NCBI GenBank assembly: GCA_017476305.1
Contig: JAFVAA010000497.1
Coordinates: 1-6,644 of the forward strand
Length of the DNA: 6,644 nucleotides
Direction of reading: 5' to 3'
DNA from: Lachnospiraceae bacterium
Lineage (GTDB): Bacteria; Bacillota; Clostridia; Lachnospirales; Lachnospiraceae
The notes beneath the pieces are model-generated. The model made no database searches. It saw nothing but the letters and a program-made list of their open reading frames with translations, and was not told the DNA's origin. A program made the position numbers and the translations under genes. Shown here one piece after another: positions 6,196-6,644 of the stretch (position 1 is the first letter of the stretch; each line of letters begins with the position of its first letter).

Positions 6196-6303
6196 CTAAA
6201 TTTTGATTGGTTTGGATGAAGTGAAAATTGTTTTTCGGATTGTACCCTTTCTTCTAAGTTTTTGTGATTTTTGAATTTCTTCTGTTTTTATATCTTGTCT
6301 CAT
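6196..6303 (-). CDS. Possible 35-residue basic protein
   Basis: A short ORF starts at the ATG at 6303 with AAAAAAGGAG (6310-6319) placed 6 nt upstream, an excellent ribosome binding site, and stops at 6196. The product begins MRQDIKTEEIQKSQKLRRKG and is strongly basic (11 K/R against 3 D/E), with no membrane segment. I do not recognise it. It could be a true small protein, or the start of a gene whose remainder has been lost, since protein-like sequence continues in another frame downstream. I see no clear promoter directly upstream. Confidence 0.35.
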   Translation of the reverse strand: MRQDIKTEEIQKSQKLRRKGTIRKTIFTSSKPIKI

Positions 6304-6404
6304 TTCGGACTCCTTTTTTGGAATGCCGATAGTTTTATGGTCTTACTAGAATCTGTGTTTAATCCGGTTCTTCTTATGTATGAAATGAAGGCTGATATAT
6401 AGAA

Positions 6405-6644
6405 TCACACATCCTTAGCGGAAACACTTTTAGAAATCAGGAAGTCAAACTCCTCTTGTGCCATAATTCTATCATGCTTTAAAAATTCATTATTAAAAAT
6501 TTCGGTTATTCGCTGTTTGGTGTGAAAGCCTACTACATTTTGTGGTATCTTGGGCTCTGCCCAAACCCGCAATGGGGATGCACCCCCTTGACCCCTGCCC
6601 CCTCGCCGGGGAGGCAGGGAAACAGCAGATGCTGTTTCCTGTGA
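6405..6644 (-). CDS. C-terminal part of an unrecognised reading frame, cut by the window edge
   Basis: A minus-strand frame is open from the window edge for 79 codons to a TGA at 6405. The last 46 or so residues are encoded by AT-rich DNA and look like real protein: NVVGFHTKQRITEIFNN, then FLKHDRIMAQEEFDFLISK, ending SVSAKDV. The first 30 or so, encoded by GC-rich hairpin DNA, are low-complexity (PPRRGGRGQGG) and look like read-through of inserted non-coding sequence. I infer a gene end whose upstream part may have been replaced by a mobile-element end. The family is not recognised. Confidence 0.35.
   Translation of the reverse strand, partial: SQETASAVSLPPRRGGRGQGGASPLRVWAEPKIPQNVVGFHTKQRITEIFNNEFLKHDRIMAQEEFDFLISKSVSAKDV
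6550..6639. repeat. Cluster of GC-rich hairpins, probable mobile-element end
   Basis: Four inverted repeats are packed into 90 bp: TTGGGC-TCT-GCCCAA (6550-6564); GGGG-ATGCA-CCCC (6574-6586); CCTGCC...GGCAGG (about 6594-6618; 12-bp arms with one mismatch and one G-U); and GGAAACAGCA-GA-TGCTGTTTCC (6618-6639, ten perfect pairs). About 70% of 6551-6617 is G or C, against an AT-rich surround. Hairpin-dense GC-rich DNA like this is often found at the ends or transfer origins of integrative elements in Clostridia; that identification is inference. Confidence 0.45.

Larger units (their letters stand above)
5859..6287 (-). other. Gene-poor, decayed-looking stretch with a frame broken only by TAG
   Basis: No complete protein is supported here. 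One minus-strand frame runs 142 codons with only two stops before its end, TAG at 6144-6146 and TAG at 6018-6020. It contains protein-like pieces such as KLGDSGSPQLKDFGVQIKNN (about 6075-6134) and QARCSGKASPRRY ending at 6018. No start codon with a ribosome binding site opens the frame. Its left end overlaps the promoter and leader of the 84-residue gene. It may be the remains of a transposase or other mobile-element gene, or a dispersed repeat; I recognise no family. The openness could also be partly chance. Confidence 0.3.

Overview
The window looks like chromosomal DNA from a low-GC Gram-positive anaerobe, most likely class Clostridia and probably Lachnospiraceae. The grounds are AT-rich coding DNA, strong GGAGG-type ribosome binding sites, a sigma-A promoter with TTGACA, and a BlaI/BlaR1-type pair of the sort common in gut Clostridia. 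This is inference; no marker gene is present. Every supported gene lies on the minus strand, so transcription runs from high to low coordinates.

Right part (about 5860-6644). At the edge is the C-terminal end of an unrecognised reading frame, whose upstream half is a GC-rich cluster of hairpins that looks like the end of a mobile element. Then come a possible 35-residue ORF with a good ribosome binding site, and a stretch of decayed-looking sequence with imperfect direct repeats. I see no complete large gene here.

Middle part (3794-5866). A strong promoter (5923-5951) drives a two-gene unit: an 84-residue protein of unknown function and a retropepsin-like aspartic protease (DTGA and LLG motifs), coupled by an ATGA stop/start overlap. 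Downstream on the same strand are a 2H phosphoesterase (LigT/2'-5' RNA ligase-like) and a metallo-beta-lactamase-fold hydrolase of the UlaG-like group (COG2220). They may be read through from the unit above, since I see no convincing terminator between them.

Left part (1-3793). A regulatory pair: a BlaI/MecI-family repressor and a BlaR1/MecR1-family M56 membrane metalloprotease of 1028 residues. Between them and the MBL gene lies a control region in which two adjacent 18-bp dyads, enclosed in a 14-bp perfect inverted repeat, overlap a TTGACA promoter. The simplest model is an autoregulated repressor/antirepressor pair: an external signal activates the BlaR1-like protease, the repressor is removed and the promoter opens. 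The sensor region is not a penicillin-binding domain. It is about 635 residues long, has internal duplications and carries a DxDxDG calcium-type motif, so the signal is probably not simply a beta-lactam. No target gene other than the pair itself is visible here.
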